A stretch of DNA of 64,000 bases from Pseudomonas sp. DTU_2021_1001937_2_SI_NGA_ILE_001 (GCF_032463525.1 NZ_CP135971.1:992001-1056000); one strand, 5' to 3'. Positions 11,301 through 26,300 are shown, counted from the first letter of the stretch. Program-made: numbers and translations. The notes: generated from the sequence alone by a model not told the origin.

Positions 11301-14300
11301 CGCGAGCCAGATCAAGACGCTGATGCTCGTTGCTGTAGCGTGCCTGCAAGGCGGCAATCAGGTCGTCAGCAGGCACATCCAGCTCAAGGGTCTCCCAGGC
11401 CAGCGGCGCCTGCCGCCAGACCACTTGCAGCGGCTGCGACAGCCCTTGCCAGTGCACACTGGTGCGCAGGATGTCGTGGCGCTCGATGACCGCCTGCAGT
11501 GCCTGGGCGAAGGCCTGCAGCCGCGCCTGTTCGGCAAAGCGGAAAGTGGCCTGCAGCACGTAGGGGTCACTGCCTTCGGCGCTGAGGTGGTGGTAAAGAA
11601 TGCCCTCCTGCAGCGGTGCCAGCGGGTAGATGTCCTGAATGTTCGCCGCGCCGCCCGGCACCTGGGCGGTGATGCGGTCGATCTCGACCTGTTGCAGCTC
11701 CACCAGCGGCAGCAGTTCCGGGGTGATCTGCGTGCAGCCGGCGGGAATCAGGTTCTCCGGCACCTTGATGTCGGTGTTCTCACCTACGGCGGCCGCCAAC
11801 GCGGCCAGGCTCGGCTGGCTGAACAGCACACGCACATCGGCACTCAGGCCTTGCTCGCGCATGCGCTCGACCAGGCTCACCGCCAGCAGCGAATGACCGC
11901 CCAGCTCGAAGAAGTTGTCATGCCGACCCACCTGTTCCACGCCCAGCAGGTTCTGCCAGATCGTCGCCAGGGTGCGTTCGGTGTCGGTCTGCGGCGCTTC
12001 ATAGACGCGGCTCAGCAGTGCGCTGGCATCCGGGGCTGGCAGGGCCTTGCGGTCCAGCTTGCCGTTGGCGGTCAGTGGCAGGCTGTCCAGCTGCACATAG
12101 GCACTGGGCACCATGTACTCCGGCAGCTCGCCCTGCAGATGATCGCGCAAAGCTTCGATGGCCAGCGGGCTGGCTGCTGTGAAGTAGGCCACCAGGCGTT
12201 TATCACCTGGGCTGTCTTCACGCAGCAGCACGGCATTGGCCTCGATGCCGTCGAACTTGGCCAGGGACGCTTCGATCTCGCCCAGCTCGATACGGAAACC
12301 GCGCAGCTTGACCTGGCTGTCGTTTCGTCCCAGGTATTCCAGGTTGCCGTCCGCCAGCCAGCGTACCAGGTCGCCGGTACGGTACAGGCGACCCAGTTCG
12401 GCGTGCTGGATGAAGCGCTCGGCGGTCAGCTCCGGCTGGTTGAGATATTCCACAGCCAGACCATCACCACCGATGTACAGCTCACCCGCCACGCCCAGCG
12501 GTGCCAGTTGCTGCTGGGCATCCAGGACGTAGAGCTGGGTATTGGCCAGCGGCCGACCAATCGGCACGCTGCCCTGCCCGGCTTCGCGAATTTCATAAGT
12601 GCTGGAGAAGGTCGTGGCTTCGGTCGGACCGTAGCCGTTGAGCAGGTGCTGCGGTGCGCCATGCTGGAGCACCCCGGCGATCACCGCCGGATCCAGTACG
12701 TCACCACCGACGATCAGATAGCGCAGGCGGCTGAACGCGCCGTACAGGCTGGCCGCATATTGATGGAACAGCCCCGCCGTCATCCACAGGACGCTGACCG
12801 CCTGCTCGTTGAGCAAGGCCGCAAAGCGGCTGCGATCCAGCAGCACATTCTGCTCCACCACTACCACGACGCCGCCATTGAGCAGCGGCGCCCAGACTTC
12901 CAGGGTGCTGGCGTCGAAGGCCGGGTTGGCGGCGAAGGCCACGCGGTCATTAGCGTTGAATTCGGCGTAGCCGTTGTTCAGCACCAAGCGGGCAACGGCG
13001 CGATGCGGCACCACCACGCCTTTGGGCTGGCCGGTGGAACCGGAGGTGTACATCACGTAGGCCGCCATATCGGCGGTCTGCCCCAGGCCGGGGTTATGGG
13101 TCGGTTGCGCCGAAAGGTCCAGCGCATCCACGGCCAGCCACTGACGCGCCAGGGACAGTCGCTGGTCGGCATAGCCCAGCACGCAGGCGGCGTCGCAGTC
13201 TTCCAGCATGAACAGCTGGCGCTCCACCGGTGCATGCACGTCCAGCGGCACATAGGCCGCCGCGCACTTGAGCACCGCCAGTTGTGCGACCAGCAGGTCT
13301 GCCGAGCGCGGCAGCAGCAGTGCAACCTTGCTGCCTGGAACGACGCCTTGGCTGATCAAGTGATGGGCCAACCGGTTGGCGCGGCTGTTGAGTTGCGCGT
13401 AGCTCAGCTGGGCCATGCCGTCGATGACCGCAAGGGCTTCCGGGTTGCTCTGCGCCTGAATCTCGAACAGGCGCTGCAAGCTCTGCTCACGTGGGTAGTC
13501 GCTGGCTTCGGGGTTGAAGCCCAGGACCTGTTCACGTTCAGCGTTTGCCAGCACCGATACACCGTGCAGCGGGGTCTTCAGGTTGTGCTCCAGCCCCTGG
13601 GCCAGGCCCTGCAGCGCGTTGCGCATGTGTTCGGCAACCCGCTGCGCCGCCACGCCCGGCGCGGCCAGCACGCTGAGGGCGAAGGTGTCGCCGAGGTCGT
13701 CGACCGACAGGGTCAACGGATAATGGGTGCGCTCTTGCGCCGCCACGGCTTCGATCCCTTCCCAGACCGGATGGGCGCCCGCCTGTGCGGCGTCGGCGCT
13801 GTGGCGGTAGTTGAGCAGCGCGCTGAACAGCGGAGTCGGAGCGGCCACGCCGCTGCAGCGCTGGGCCAGGGCCAGTGGCGCATGCTCATGGGCCAGCAGC
13901 TCGCTCAAGTTGGCATGGGTGTGCTTCACCGCTTCGGCCAACGGCCTGTCACCGACCGCGACACGCAATGGCAAGGTATTGATGAACATACCCAAGGCTC
14001 GATCACTGCCCTGCCCGCCGCTCAGACGACCAAGCAGTACGGTGCCGAACACCACGTCATCACGCCCGCTCGCCGCGCCCAGCACCCTGGCCCAGGCCAG
14101 GTGGTGCAGGCTCGCCACACTCACGCCCAGGCGCCGAGCCTGGGTGCGCAGGCGCTGGCTCAGCGCCGGGCTCAGGGCCAGGCGATGCTCGCTGAGGTCC
14201 TGGCCGTCGTGCTGCGCCAGGCCATACGGCAGGGTCGGTTCATCGACGCTGCCCAGCTGGGCCCGGAAGAATGCCTCATGTGCTTGATCACTCACGCCCA

Positions 14301-17300
14301 GACGTGCCTGGACCACGTAATTGCGGTACGGCACCGGCGCGCCCAGTGTGTCGCCCTGGCCTTGCAGCAGCGCCTGGATTTCCTGGGTGATGGTTTTCAG
14401 CGCCGTATGGTCCAGTGCCAGGTGATGGAATTGCAGCAGGGCCTGCCAGCGCTGGCCGCTGCCCAGCGGTGCGCACAACAGGCGCAGTTGCGGGGCCTGG
14501 CCGAGGTCGAAGCTGGCAGCAGCACACGGGATCTGACCTTGTTCGTCAGTGGCCACGGCTTGCAGTTGCAAGCTTGCCTGGCGCCAAACCACTTGCACAG
14601 GAACGGCCAGGCCCTGCCAGTGCACGCTGCTGCGCAGCATGTCGTGGCGGTCGATCACCTGTTGCAGGGCCTGGGCGAATGCATTCAGGCGTTCGTGGCT
14701 GTCGAATTCGAAGGCCGCCTGACGCGCATAGGGGTCGTCCTGCTCGGCGCTCAGGTGGTGGTAAAGGATGCCTTCCTGCAGCGGCGCCAGGGGGTAAATG
14801 TCCTGGACATTGGCTGCGCCGCCCGGAATCTCGGCCACGATACGGTCGATCTCGGCCTGTTGCAGGCTCACCAAAGGCAGCAGGTCCGGGGTGATGCGCG
14901 TGCAGCCTTCAGGAATCAGGTTGTCCGGCACCTGCACGTCGTGGCTGCCGCCCACCGCAGCGGCCAGCGCCGCCAGGGTTGGCTGGCTGAACAGCACACG
15001 CACATCGGCGCTCAGGCCCTGCTCACGCAGACGCTCCACCAGGCTCACCGCCAGCAGCGAGTGACCGCCCAGTTCGAAGAAGTTGTCGTGACGGCCAACC
15101 TGCTCGACACCCAGCAGGGTCTGCCAGATCGTCGCCAGGGTGCGTTCGGTGTCGGTCTGTGGCGCTTCATAGCCCCGGCTGACCAGCGCATCGGCACCCG
15201 GCACTGGCAGCGCCTTGCGGTCGAGTTTGCCGTTCGGCGTGAGCGGCAGCGCGTCCAGATATACATAAGCCGCCGGGACCATGTATTCCGGTAGTTGCCC
15301 TTGCAGGTTTTCACGCAGGCTCTGGATATCCAGTTGCTCGGCACCGCTGTAGTACGCCACCAGGCGCAGGTCGCCCGGCACGTCTTCACGGGCCATGACC
15401 ACCGCGTCCTGAACGCCTTGGCAAGCGGCCAGGCGCGCTTCGATTTCGCCCAGCTCGATGCGGAAGCCGCGGATCTTCACCTGATCGTCGTTACGGCCCA
15501 GGTATTCCAGGTTGCCGTCCGGCAGCCAGCGCGCCAGGTCGCCGGTGCGATACAGGCGACCGAACTCGGCATCTTCGATAAAGCGTTCGGCGGTGAGGTC
15601 ATCGCGATTCAAATAGCCGCGGGCCACACCGGCACCACCGATGTACAGCTCACCGGCCACACCCAGCGGCACCGGCTGGCGGTGTTCGTCGAGCAGGTAG
15701 AACTGGGTATTGCCTACGGGCTTACCAATGTGCGGCGCAAAGCCATCGGCGCGATCCATGGCCACCCAGCTGGAATAGGTGGTGGTTTCCGAAGGACCGT
15801 AGAGGTTGCACAGGCGCTGCACCGAAGTCTCGGCGAAGAGTTTCTCGACCAGCGCGCCCTTCAGCGCTTCACCGGCGACGTTCACCGTGTGCACCCCGTC
15901 GTTCAGCCCACCGGACTCCAGCAGCGCCTTCAGCGCCGACGGCACGGTGTTGATCAGGCTGACATTGGCCTCCCGCGCCGCCAGGGCGTTTTCCACCACA
16001 TGCACGCAACCACCGCTGGTCAGCGGCGCAAAGCACTCGTACACCGCCAGGTCGAAGTTCAGCGAGGTGGAGAACAGCGTGTTCTTCAGCACTTCGGCTT
16101 CAAACGCCTGCTGTGCCCAGGTGAGGAAGTTCACCGCGTTGCGGTGCTCGATCATCACCCCTTTCGGCAAGCCGGTGGAGCCAGAGGTGTAGATCAGATA
16201 AGCCAAGTTGGACGAGGTCAGGCCCGGCACCACCAGGTTGCCCAGACCTTCACCTGCCGCCCAGTCGAAGGCATCCAGATTGACCACGGCACGCTCACCG
16301 AGCAGCGCCAGGGTCGCGTCCTGGCCAATCACCGCGGCTGGCTCGCTGTCCTGCAGCATGTAGGCGATACGTTCCGCCGGGTAATTCGGGTCCAGCGGCA
16401 CATAGGCGCCGCCGGCCTTGAGCACGGCGAGCATCGCCACCAGCATCGAAGTACCGCGCTGCAGGCAGATGCCCACCCGTGCATCCGGCACCACGCCCTG
16501 GGCAATCAGGTGCTGGGCCAGGGCATTGGCGCGGTTGTTGAGTTCGGCATAGCTGAGTACCGTGTCGCCATGCGCCACCGCTGGCGCGTTCGGCGTCCGC
16601 GCCGCCTGGGCTTCGAACAGCCCCGGCAGGGTCTGCTGCTCGGGATAGCTCATGACCGTGGCATTGAACTGTTCGAACAGCAGGTGCCGTTGCTCGGCCG
16701 GCAGCACCGGCAGCGCCCGCAGAGGCACCTGGGTGCCCTGCTCCAATGCTTCGACCAGCGCTTCCAGTACCGTCAGTACCTGTTCCAACACGCTTTGCGC
16801 GTCGATGCGTGGCTCGACCTGTACGGTCAGCTCGAAGGACTCGCCCCGGTCATCCACCGACAGGGTCAGCGGGTAATGCGTGCGCTCGTGCGCTTGCAAT
16901 ACCTCGATGCCGTGCCAGGCCGACGCCAAGGCCAGGTGGTCGGTGCTGTGCCGATAGTTGAGCAGTGCGCTGAACAACGGTGCCGGGGCGGCCACGCCGC
17001 TACAGCGCTGGGCCAGGGCCAGTGGTGCATGCTCGTGAATCAGCAGTTCGCTGAGGTTGGCATGGGTGGTCTTCAATGCCGCAGCCAGTGGCATGTCGGC
17101 CACCTTGATGCGCAGCGGCAGGGTGTTGATGAACATGCCCAGGGCCCGGTCGCTGCCCTGCCCACCATTGAGGCGGCCCAGCAGTACGGTGCCGAACACC
17201 ACGTCATCACGGCCGCTGGCGGCGCCCACGACCCGCGCCCAGGCCAGGTGGTGCAGGCTCGCCGCACTCACACCGAGGCGCCGTGCCTCGCGGCGCAGGC

Positions 17301-20300
17301 GATGGCTCAAGCCTGGCAGCAATGCCTGGCGATGTTCGCTCGGCTCCTGGTTGTCACTCTGCACCAGACCGTACGGCAAGGTCGGTTCGTCGACGTCCCC
17401 CAACTGCGCTCGGAAGAACGCCTCGTGGGTTTCGTCGCTGACACCCAGGCGGGCCTGGGCCACGTAATTGCGGTACGGCATCGGCGTAGCCAGGGTGTCG
17501 CCAAGGCCTTGCAGCAGCGCCTGCATTTCGTTGCTCACCTCCGCCAGGGCGGTGTGGTCCAGCGCCAGGTGGTGGAAGCGCAGCAGCGCGACCCAACCCT
17601 GGCGGCCTGCAGCGTCGATCCCGGCTCGGGCACAGGCCAGGTGCATCAGCGGCGCCAGGGTCAGGTCCAGGTACTGCTGCTCAGTGCTGTAACGAGCCCG
17701 CAAGGCGGCCACCGGGTCGCCGTCGGGCTGATCCAGTTCAACGATTTCCGTGGCCAGCGGCGCCTGGCGCCAGACCACTTGCACGGGTTGTGGCAGCGCC
17801 TGCCAATGCACGCTGGTGCGCAGAATGTCGTGGCGATCAATCACCGCTTGCAGCGCCTGAACAAAGGCTTCCAGCCGTGCGTGATCGTCGAAGCGGAAGG
17901 TGGCCTGCAACACATAGGGGTCGCCCGCCTTGGCGCTCAGGTGATGGTAGAGAATGCCCTCCTGCAGCGGTGCCAGCGGGTAGATGTCCTGAATGTTCGC
18001 CGCGCCGCCCGGAATCTGCGCGCTGATGTGATCGATCTCGGCCTGCTGCAGCGTTACCAGCGGCAGCAGCTGCGGAGTGATCCGGGTACAACCGGCGGGA
18101 ATCAGATTCGCCGGCACCTCGAGGTCGGTGCTTTCACCCACGGCAGCGGCCAGCGCCGCCAGGGTTGGCTGGCTGAACAGCACACGCACATCGGCGCTCA
18201 GACCCTGCTCACGCAGGCGCTCGACCAGGCTCACCGCCAGCAGCGAGTGGCCGCCCAGCTCGAAGAAGTTATCGTGACGACCAACCTGCTCGACACCCAG
18301 CAGGGTCTGCCAGATGCTAGCCAGGGTGCGTTCGGTGTCGGTCTGTGGCGCCTCATAGCCCCGGCTGATCAGCGCATCGGCACCCGGCACCGGCAGGGCC
18401 TTGCGGTCCAGCTTGCCGTTAGGGGTCAGTGGCAAGGCTGCCAGGTACACATAAGCCGCCGGAACCATGTACTCCGGCAACTGGCCTTGCAAGTGTTCAC
18501 GCAGGCTCTGGATATCCAGTTGCTCGGCAGCGGTGTAGTACGCCACCAGGCGCAGATCGCCCGGCACGTCTTCACGGGCCATGACCACGGCATCCTGAAC
18601 ACCGTCACAAGCGGCCAGGCGCGCTTCGATCTCGCCCAGCTCGATACGGAAACCACGGATCTTCACCTGGTCGTCGTTACGCCCCAGGTATTCCAGGTTG
18701 CCGTCCGGCAGCCAGCGCGCCAGGTCGCCGGTGCGATACATCCGCGCGCCCGGCTCGCTGCTGAACGGGTCGGCGAGGAAGCGTTCGGCGGTCAGGTCGT
18801 CGCGGTTCAGGTAACCCCGCGCCACACCGGCACCGCCGATATACAGCTCACCCGGCACGCCCAGCGGCACCGGCTGGCGGTGTTCGTCGAGCAGGTAGAA
18901 CTGGGTATTGCCTACGGGTTTACCAATGTGCGGCGCAAAGCCATCGGCGCGGTCCATGGCCACCCAGCTGGAATAGGTGGTGGTTTCCGAAGGACCGTAG
19001 AGGTTGCACAGGCGCTGCACCGAAGTCTCGGCGAAGAGTTTCTCGACCAGCGAGCCTTTCAGAGCTTCACCGGCGACGTTGACGGTATGCACGCCTTCGT
19101 TCAGGCCGCCGGATTCCAGCAAGGCTTTAAGTGCAGAGGGTACGGTGTTGATCAGGCTGACATTCGCCTCCCGCGCCGCCAGAGCGTTTTCCACCACATG
19201 CACGCAGCCACCGCTGGTCAGCGGCGCGAAGCACTCATAGACCGCCAGGTCGAAGTTCAGCGAGGTGGAGAACAACGTGTTCTGCAGCACCTCAGGCTCG
19301 AAGGCCTGCTGTGCCCAGGTGAGGAAGTTGACCGCGTTGCGGTGCTCGATCATCACCCCCTTCGGCAAGCCGGTGGAGCCGGAGGTGTAGATCAGGTAGG
19401 CCAGGTTCGACGAAGTCAGGCCCGGTACCACCGGGTTGCCCTGCACCTTACGGGTCCAGTCAAAGGCATCGAGGTTTACGACCGATCGGTCGCCGAGCAG
19501 CTCCAGGGTGGCGTCCTGTCCAATCACTGCCGCCGGTTCGCTGTCGGCCAGCATGTAGGCAATGCGCTCGCTCGGGTAATTCGGGTCCAGCGGCACATAG
19601 GCGCCGCCGGCCTTGAGCACGGCGAGCATCGCCACCAGCATCGAAGTACCGCGCTGCAGGCAGATGCCCACCCGTGCATCCGGCACCACGCCCTGGGCAA
19701 TCAGGTGCTGGGCCAGGGCATTGGCGCGGTTGTTGAGTTCGGCATAGCTGAGTACCGTGTCGCCATGCGCCACCGCTGGCGCGTTCGGCGTCCGCGCCGC
19801 CTGGGCTTCGAACAGCCCCGGCAGGGTCTGCTGCTCGGGATAGCTCATGACCGTGGCGTTGAACTGCTCGAACAGCCTGTGCCGTTGCTCGGCCGGCAGC
19901 ACCGACAGCATCTGCAATGGCTGTCGCGAGCCTTGTTCCAGCGCTTCGACCAGGCCTTGCAGTGCGGTGAGCATGTGTCCGAGAACGTGCTGGGCACCCA
20001 CCTGGGCCTCGACCTGAACGCTCAGCTCGAAAGCTTCGCCGAGGTCATCCACGGCCAGCGTCAGTGGGTAATGGGTGTGTTCCTCGGTGGCCAGGATCTC
20101 GATGCCTTGCCAGCCAGCGGCGTCGGCCATGGCCTCGGCCGAGCTGTGGCGATAGTTGAGCAGCGCGCTGAACAGCGGCGTCGGTGCAGCTACGCCGCTG
20201 CAGCGCTGGGCCAGGGCCAGTGGCGCATGCTCATGAGCCAGCAGCTCGCTCAAGTTGGCATGGGTGGTCTTCACCGCCTCGGCCAGAGCGACCTCGGCCA

Positions 20301-23300
20301 CGTTGACGCGCAGTGGCAAGGTGTTGATGAACATGCCCAGGGCCCGGTCACTGCCCTGCCCGCCGCTCAGGCGACCAAGCAGTACGGTGCCGAACACCAC
20401 ATCATCACGCCCGCTCGCCGCGCCCAGCACCCTGGCCCAGGCCAGGTGGTGCAGGCTCGCCACACTGACGCCCAGGCGACGTGCCTGGGTCCGCAGACGC
20501 AGGCTCAAGCTCTCCGCAAGCCGGGTGCGTTGCTCATCGACAGGTTGGCCCAGGTCGCCACGCGGGACCAGGCCATACGGCAGGCTTGGCTCGGCGAGCG
20601 TACCCAGTTGCGCGCGGAAGAAGGCTTCGTGGGCGTCTGCACTCAGCCCCTGACGGGCCTGGGCCACGTAGTTGCGATACGGCACCGGCTGGCTCAAGGC
20701 CTGGCCGTGGCCCAGCAGCAGCACCTGCATCTCCTGGTTCACGACCTCAAGGGCAGCATGGTCCAGTACCACATGGTGGAAGCGCAGTACCGCCAGCCAA
20801 CGCTGATTGGCCTTGTCCTCGGCGTGCACCAGGCGCAGCAACGGCGCCTGGGTCAGGTCGAGGCGTTGCTGACGCGCCAGCAGGCTGGCGGCGACATCCG
20901 TCTCGTCGGCGACCAGCGGCGCTGGCTCGACGCTCAGCGCGGCCTGGCGCCAGACCACCTGCACAGGTGCCGAGAGGCCTTCCCAGGCCAGCGAGGTACG
21001 CAGCACATCGTGGCGGTCGACGACCTGTTGCAGGGCCTGGGCGAACGCTTGCAAGCGTGCCTGCCCATCGAAAGCGAAAACCGCCTGCAGCACATAGGGG
21101 TCACCCTGTTGCGCACTGAGGTGGTGGTAAAGAATGCCCTCCTGTAGCGGCGCCAGGGGGTAGATGTCCTGGACATTGGCTGCGCCGCCCGGAATTACGG
21201 CCACGATACGGTCGATCTCGGCCTGTTGCAGGTTCACCAAAGGCAGCAGCTCCGGGGTGATACGCGTGCAGCCGGCGGGAATCAGGTTGTCCGGCACCTT
21301 GATGTCGGTGCTCTCACCTACAGCGGCCGCCAGCGCGGCCAGGCTCGGCTGGCTGAACAGCACGCGCACATCGGCACTCAGGCCCTGCTCACGCATACGC
21401 TCGACCAGGCTCACCGCCAGCAGCGAGTGGCCGCCCAGTTCGAAGAAGTTGTCGTGGCGGCCGACCTGCTCAACACCCAGCAGGGTCTGCCAGATGCTGG
21501 CCAGGGTGCGTTCAGTCTCGGTCTGTGGCGCTTCATAGCCACGGCTGATAACTGCATCGGCACCGGGCACCGGCAGGGCCTTGCGGTCCAGCTTGCCGTT
21601 GGGGGTCAGTGGCAAGGCTGTCAGGTACACATAGGCCGCCGGGACCATATACTCCGGCAGTTGCCCTTGCAGGTGCTCACGCAGGTCCTGGATATCCAGT
21701 TGCTCGGCACCGGTGTAGTACGCCACCAGGCGCAGATCGCCCGGCACGTCTTCACGGGCCATGACCACCGCATCCTGAACACCGCCGAAAGCGGCCAGGC
21801 GCGCTTCGATCTCGCCTAGCTCGATACGGAAACCACGGATCTTCACCTGGTCGTCGTTACGCCCCAGGTATTCCAGGTTGCCATCGGGCAACCAGCGCGC
21901 CAGGTCGCCGGTGCGGTACAGGCGTGCACCCGGTTCGCTGCTGAACGGGTCGGCGAGGAAACGCTCGGCGGTCAGGTCATCGCGATTCAAATAGCCACGC
22001 GCCACACCGGCACCACCGATGTACAACTCGCCCGGCACGCCCAACGGCACCGGCTGACGATGTGCGTCGAGCAGGTAGAACTGGGTATTACCTACAGGCT
22101 TGCCGATATGCGCGGCAAAGCCATCGGCACGCTCCATGGCCACCCAGCTGGAATAGGTGGTGGTTTCTGACGGGCCATAGAGGTTGCACAGCCGCTGCAC
22201 CGAGGTCTCGGCGAAGAGTTTCTCGACCAGCGCGCCTTTGAGGGCTTCACCGGCGACGTTCACCGTGTGCACCCCTTCGTTCAGCCCACCGGATTCCAGC
22301 AAGGCTTTAAGTGCAGAGGGTACGGTGTTGATCAGGCTGACATTCGCCTCGCGTGCCACCAGGGCATTCTCGACCACATGCACGCAACCACCGGTGGTCA
22401 GCGGCGCAAAGCACTCATACACCGCCAGGTCGAAGTTCAGCGAGGTGGAGAACAGCGTGTTCTGCAGCACCTCAGGCTCGAAGGCCTGCTGTGCCCAGGT
22501 CAGGAAGTTGACCGCGTTGCGGTGTTCGATCATCACCCCCTTCGGCAGGCCGGTGGAGCCGGAGGTGTAGATCAGGTAGGCCAGGTTGGACGAGGTCAGA
22601 CCCGCCACGACGGGGTTGCCCAGACCTTCGCCTGTAGTCCAATCGAAGCCATCCAGATTTACGACCGACCGGTCGCCGAGCAGCTCAAGAGTGGCGTCCT
22701 GGCCAAGCACTGCCGCCGGCTCGCTGTCCTGCAGCATGTAGGCGATACGTTCCGCCGGGTAATTCGGGTCCAGCGGCACATAGGCGCCGCCGGCCTTGAG
22801 CACGGCGAGCATGGCCACCAGCATCGAGGCGCCGCGTTGCAGGCAGATGCCCACGCGGGCATCCGGCACCACGCCCTGGGCAATCAGGTGCTGGGCCAGG
22901 GCATTGGCGCGGGCGTTGAGTTCGGCGTAGCTGAGCACGGTTGAGTCATGCGCCACGGCCGATGCCGTCGGTGTGCGGGCTGCCTGGGCTTCGAACAGAC
23001 CGTGCAGGGTCTGCTGCGCCGGGTAGTTCATCGCCGTGGCGTTGAACGCTTCGAACAGCTGGCTACGCTCGGCTGGCGGCAGCACGGCGACGCTGTGCAG
23101 CGGCGCATCGGGGTGCTGCAGCGCCTCGGCCAGGCTGTGCAGTGCGGTGTGCATGTAGTCGGCGACACGCTGCGGCGACACTTGCGCCACGGTCTGCACC
23201 GTGAGCAGGAAGCCTTCACCCAGGTCATCGACCGAGAGCATGAACGGGTAATTGGTGCGTTCTTCGACATGCAACACCTGCACGCCGGCCCACTGCCGTG

Positions 23301-26300
23301 CGGCCTCTTCTGCCTGCTGCGGGCTGTGCCGGTAGTTGAGCAGCGCGCTGAACAGCGGCAAGGCCGCCGGAACGGCGCTGCAACGCTGTGCCAGCGCCAG
23401 CGGCGCGTGTTCGTGACCCAGCAAGGCGGTCAACCGCGCATGGGTGTCGGCCAGGGCCTGGCGTACCGTCACCTCACCCAGCGCCACGCGCAGTGGCAAG
23501 GTATTGATGAACATGCCCAGGGCGCGCTCGGCGCCCTGCCCGCTGTGCATACGGCCCAGCAGCACGGTGCCGAACACCACGTCGTCACGCCCGGCCAGCG
23601 CGCCCAGCACCTGGGCCCAGGCCAGGTGATGCAGGCTGGCAGGGCTTACCCCGTATTGGCGTGCCAGGTCGCGCAGGCGCAGGCTCAGCGCGGCCGGCAG
23701 CTGAAGCTGGTGCTCCAGCACGCCCTGGCCGTCTCCCTGCACCTGTTGCAGGTCCAGCGGCAAGGTGGGTGTTTCGACATCGCTGAGCATCTCGGTGAAG
23801 AACGCCTCATGGCGTGCCTGGCTGACCCCCAGGCGCGCCTGCGCCACGTACTGCCGGTACGGCACCGGCTCGGCCAGGCTGTGTGGCTGCCCGGCCAGCA
23901 GCGCCTGCATTTCTTCCTGCATCACCTCCAGTGCCACGTGGTCCATGACGATGTGGTGGAACAGCAGCACCGCCACCCAGCGCTGGTTCGCGGCATCCTC
24001 GGCGCACACCAGGCGCATCAGCGGCGCCTGGCGCAGATCCAGACGGCACTGGCGCGGGTCATACAACGCCTGCAATTGCTCGATGACCGGCCCTTGCGCG
24101 GCGTCCAGGGCCAGTGTTTCAACGCTCAGCGGTGCATCCCGCAGCACCACCTGCAGCGGCTGCGGCAGGCCCTCCCAGGCCAGTGCGGTGCGCAGGATGT
24201 CGTGGCGCTCGATGACCCTGTGCAGCGCCTCGACAAAGGCGTCGAACTGCTCGCGACTGCCTACGGCGAAACTGGCCTGCAACAGATAGGGGTCGCCCTG
24301 CCCGGCGCGCAGGTGGTGGTACAGAATGCCTTCCTGCAGCGGCGCCAGTGGGTAGATGTCCTGAATGTTCGACGCCCCGCCAGGCACCTGCCCGGCCAGC
24401 GTATCCAGGTGCTCCTGGTTCAGTTCGACCAGTGCCAGCATGTCCGGGGTGATGCGTGTGCAAACAGCAGGAATGCGATTGTCTGGTACCTGCAGTGTCG
24501 GGTCGTCACGGCCCACCGCGGCGGCCAGTGCGGCGAGGGTCGGCTGGCTGAACAGCACCCGTACGTCGGCCTGCAGGCCCATGGAACGCAGGCGCTCGAT
24601 CAGGCGCACCGCCAGCAGCGAGTGGCCGCCCAGGGCGAAGAAGTGATCATGGCGGCCGACCTTGGCCACGCCAAGCAACTCGCTCCACAGTGCCGCCAGC
24701 GTAGTCTCCAGCTCGCCTTGCGGTGCCTCGTAGGCCTGGCTGGCAAAAGCGTCTTCGCCTGGCGCCGGCAGCGCGCGGCGGTCGAGCTTGCCGTTGGCCG
24801 AGACCGGCATGGCAGCCAGCGCCACCCAGGCAGCCGGGACCATGTAGTCGGGCAACTGCGCCTGCAGGTGGGCGCGCAGCTCGTCAGCGCTGGGCGCGGC
24901 AACGCCAGGCTGTGGCGTGAACCAAGCCACCAGCCGTGGGCCGGCCTCAGCGGGCAGTGCCTTGACGGCCACGTCGCGCAGCGCCGGGTGCTCGGCCAGG
25001 CGGGTTTCCACCTCGCCCAGCTCGACACGGAAGCCGCGGATCTTCACCTGGTCGTCGTTGCGGCCCAGGTACTCGATCACCCCGTTCTGGACATAGCGGC
25101 CCAGGTCGCCGGTCTTGTACAGGCGCTGCGTCGGGTCGTCACTGAACGGGTCGGCGATGAAACGTTCGGCGGTCAGTGGCTCACGGTTCAGGTAGCCGCG
25201 CGCCAGGCAGGCGCCGCCAATATGGATTTCCCCGGCGATGCCTTCCGGCACCGGCTGGCCGCTGGCATCGAGCAGGTACAGGCGGGTGTTGCCGATCGGT
25301 CGGCCAATCGGCGGCAGGCTGGGCCATTGCGCCACGTCAGCGGGCAAGGTGTAGGCGCTGGTGACGTGCGACTCGGTCGGCCCGTAGTGGTTGTGCAGGC
25401 GGCACTGCGGCAGACGCTCGAACAAGGTGCGAATCGGCGCGGTAATGCGCAGCTGCTCACCGGCGGTGATCACCTCGCGCAACTGGCACGGCAAGGCCTG
25501 CAACGCCGGGTTGGCCACGAAGGCTTCGGCCAGGGCCTGCAGCGCCAGGCACGGCAGGTAGAGCCGGGCGATCTCGGCACGGCACAGGTGTTCGAACAAA
25601 GCCGGGAAATCCAGGCGCAACTCGGCCGGAATCAGCGACAGGGCAGCGCCCTGGCTCAACGCAGTGAAAATTTCCTGGAAGGCCACGTCGAAGCCCAACG
25701 CCGCGAATTGCAGCGTGGCAGGCGCATCGCCTGCGCCCTGCCCGGCCTGCCAGTGCAGCAGGTTGACCAGGGGGGCATGGGGCATGGCCACGCCTTTCGG
25801 CTGGCCGGTGGAGCCGGAGGTGTAGATCACGTAGGCCAGCGAATCGGCACGCTGGTCCAGGCGCGGCGGATTGGCCGCGCTGTAGGCGGCGAACGCCTCC
25901 AGGTCGTCGAGCAGCAGCACCGGGCAAGTGGCCTGCGCCAGGCGCGGGCGCAGCGCCGCCTGGGTCAGCAGCACCTGGGGTGCGCTGTCGCCGAGCATGT
26001 AGGTCAGGCGCTCGTCCGGGTAGTCGGGGTCCAGCGGCACGTAACCGGCGCCGGCCTTGAGGATCGCCAGCAGCCCCACGACCATCTCCGGGCCGCGCTG
26101 GCAGCAGATCGCCACGCGCTGGTCGGCACCGGCCCCCAGCTCGCGCAAGCGGTGCGCCAGCTGGTTGGCCTGGCGGTTCAGTTGTGCATAGCTCAGGTGC
26201 TGACCCTGGAAGCTCACCGCCAGGGCGTCGGGCTGGCCTGCGACCTTCGCTTCGACCAGTTCATGAACCAACTGCCCGGTGGGGTAAGCGCTGGCCGTGG

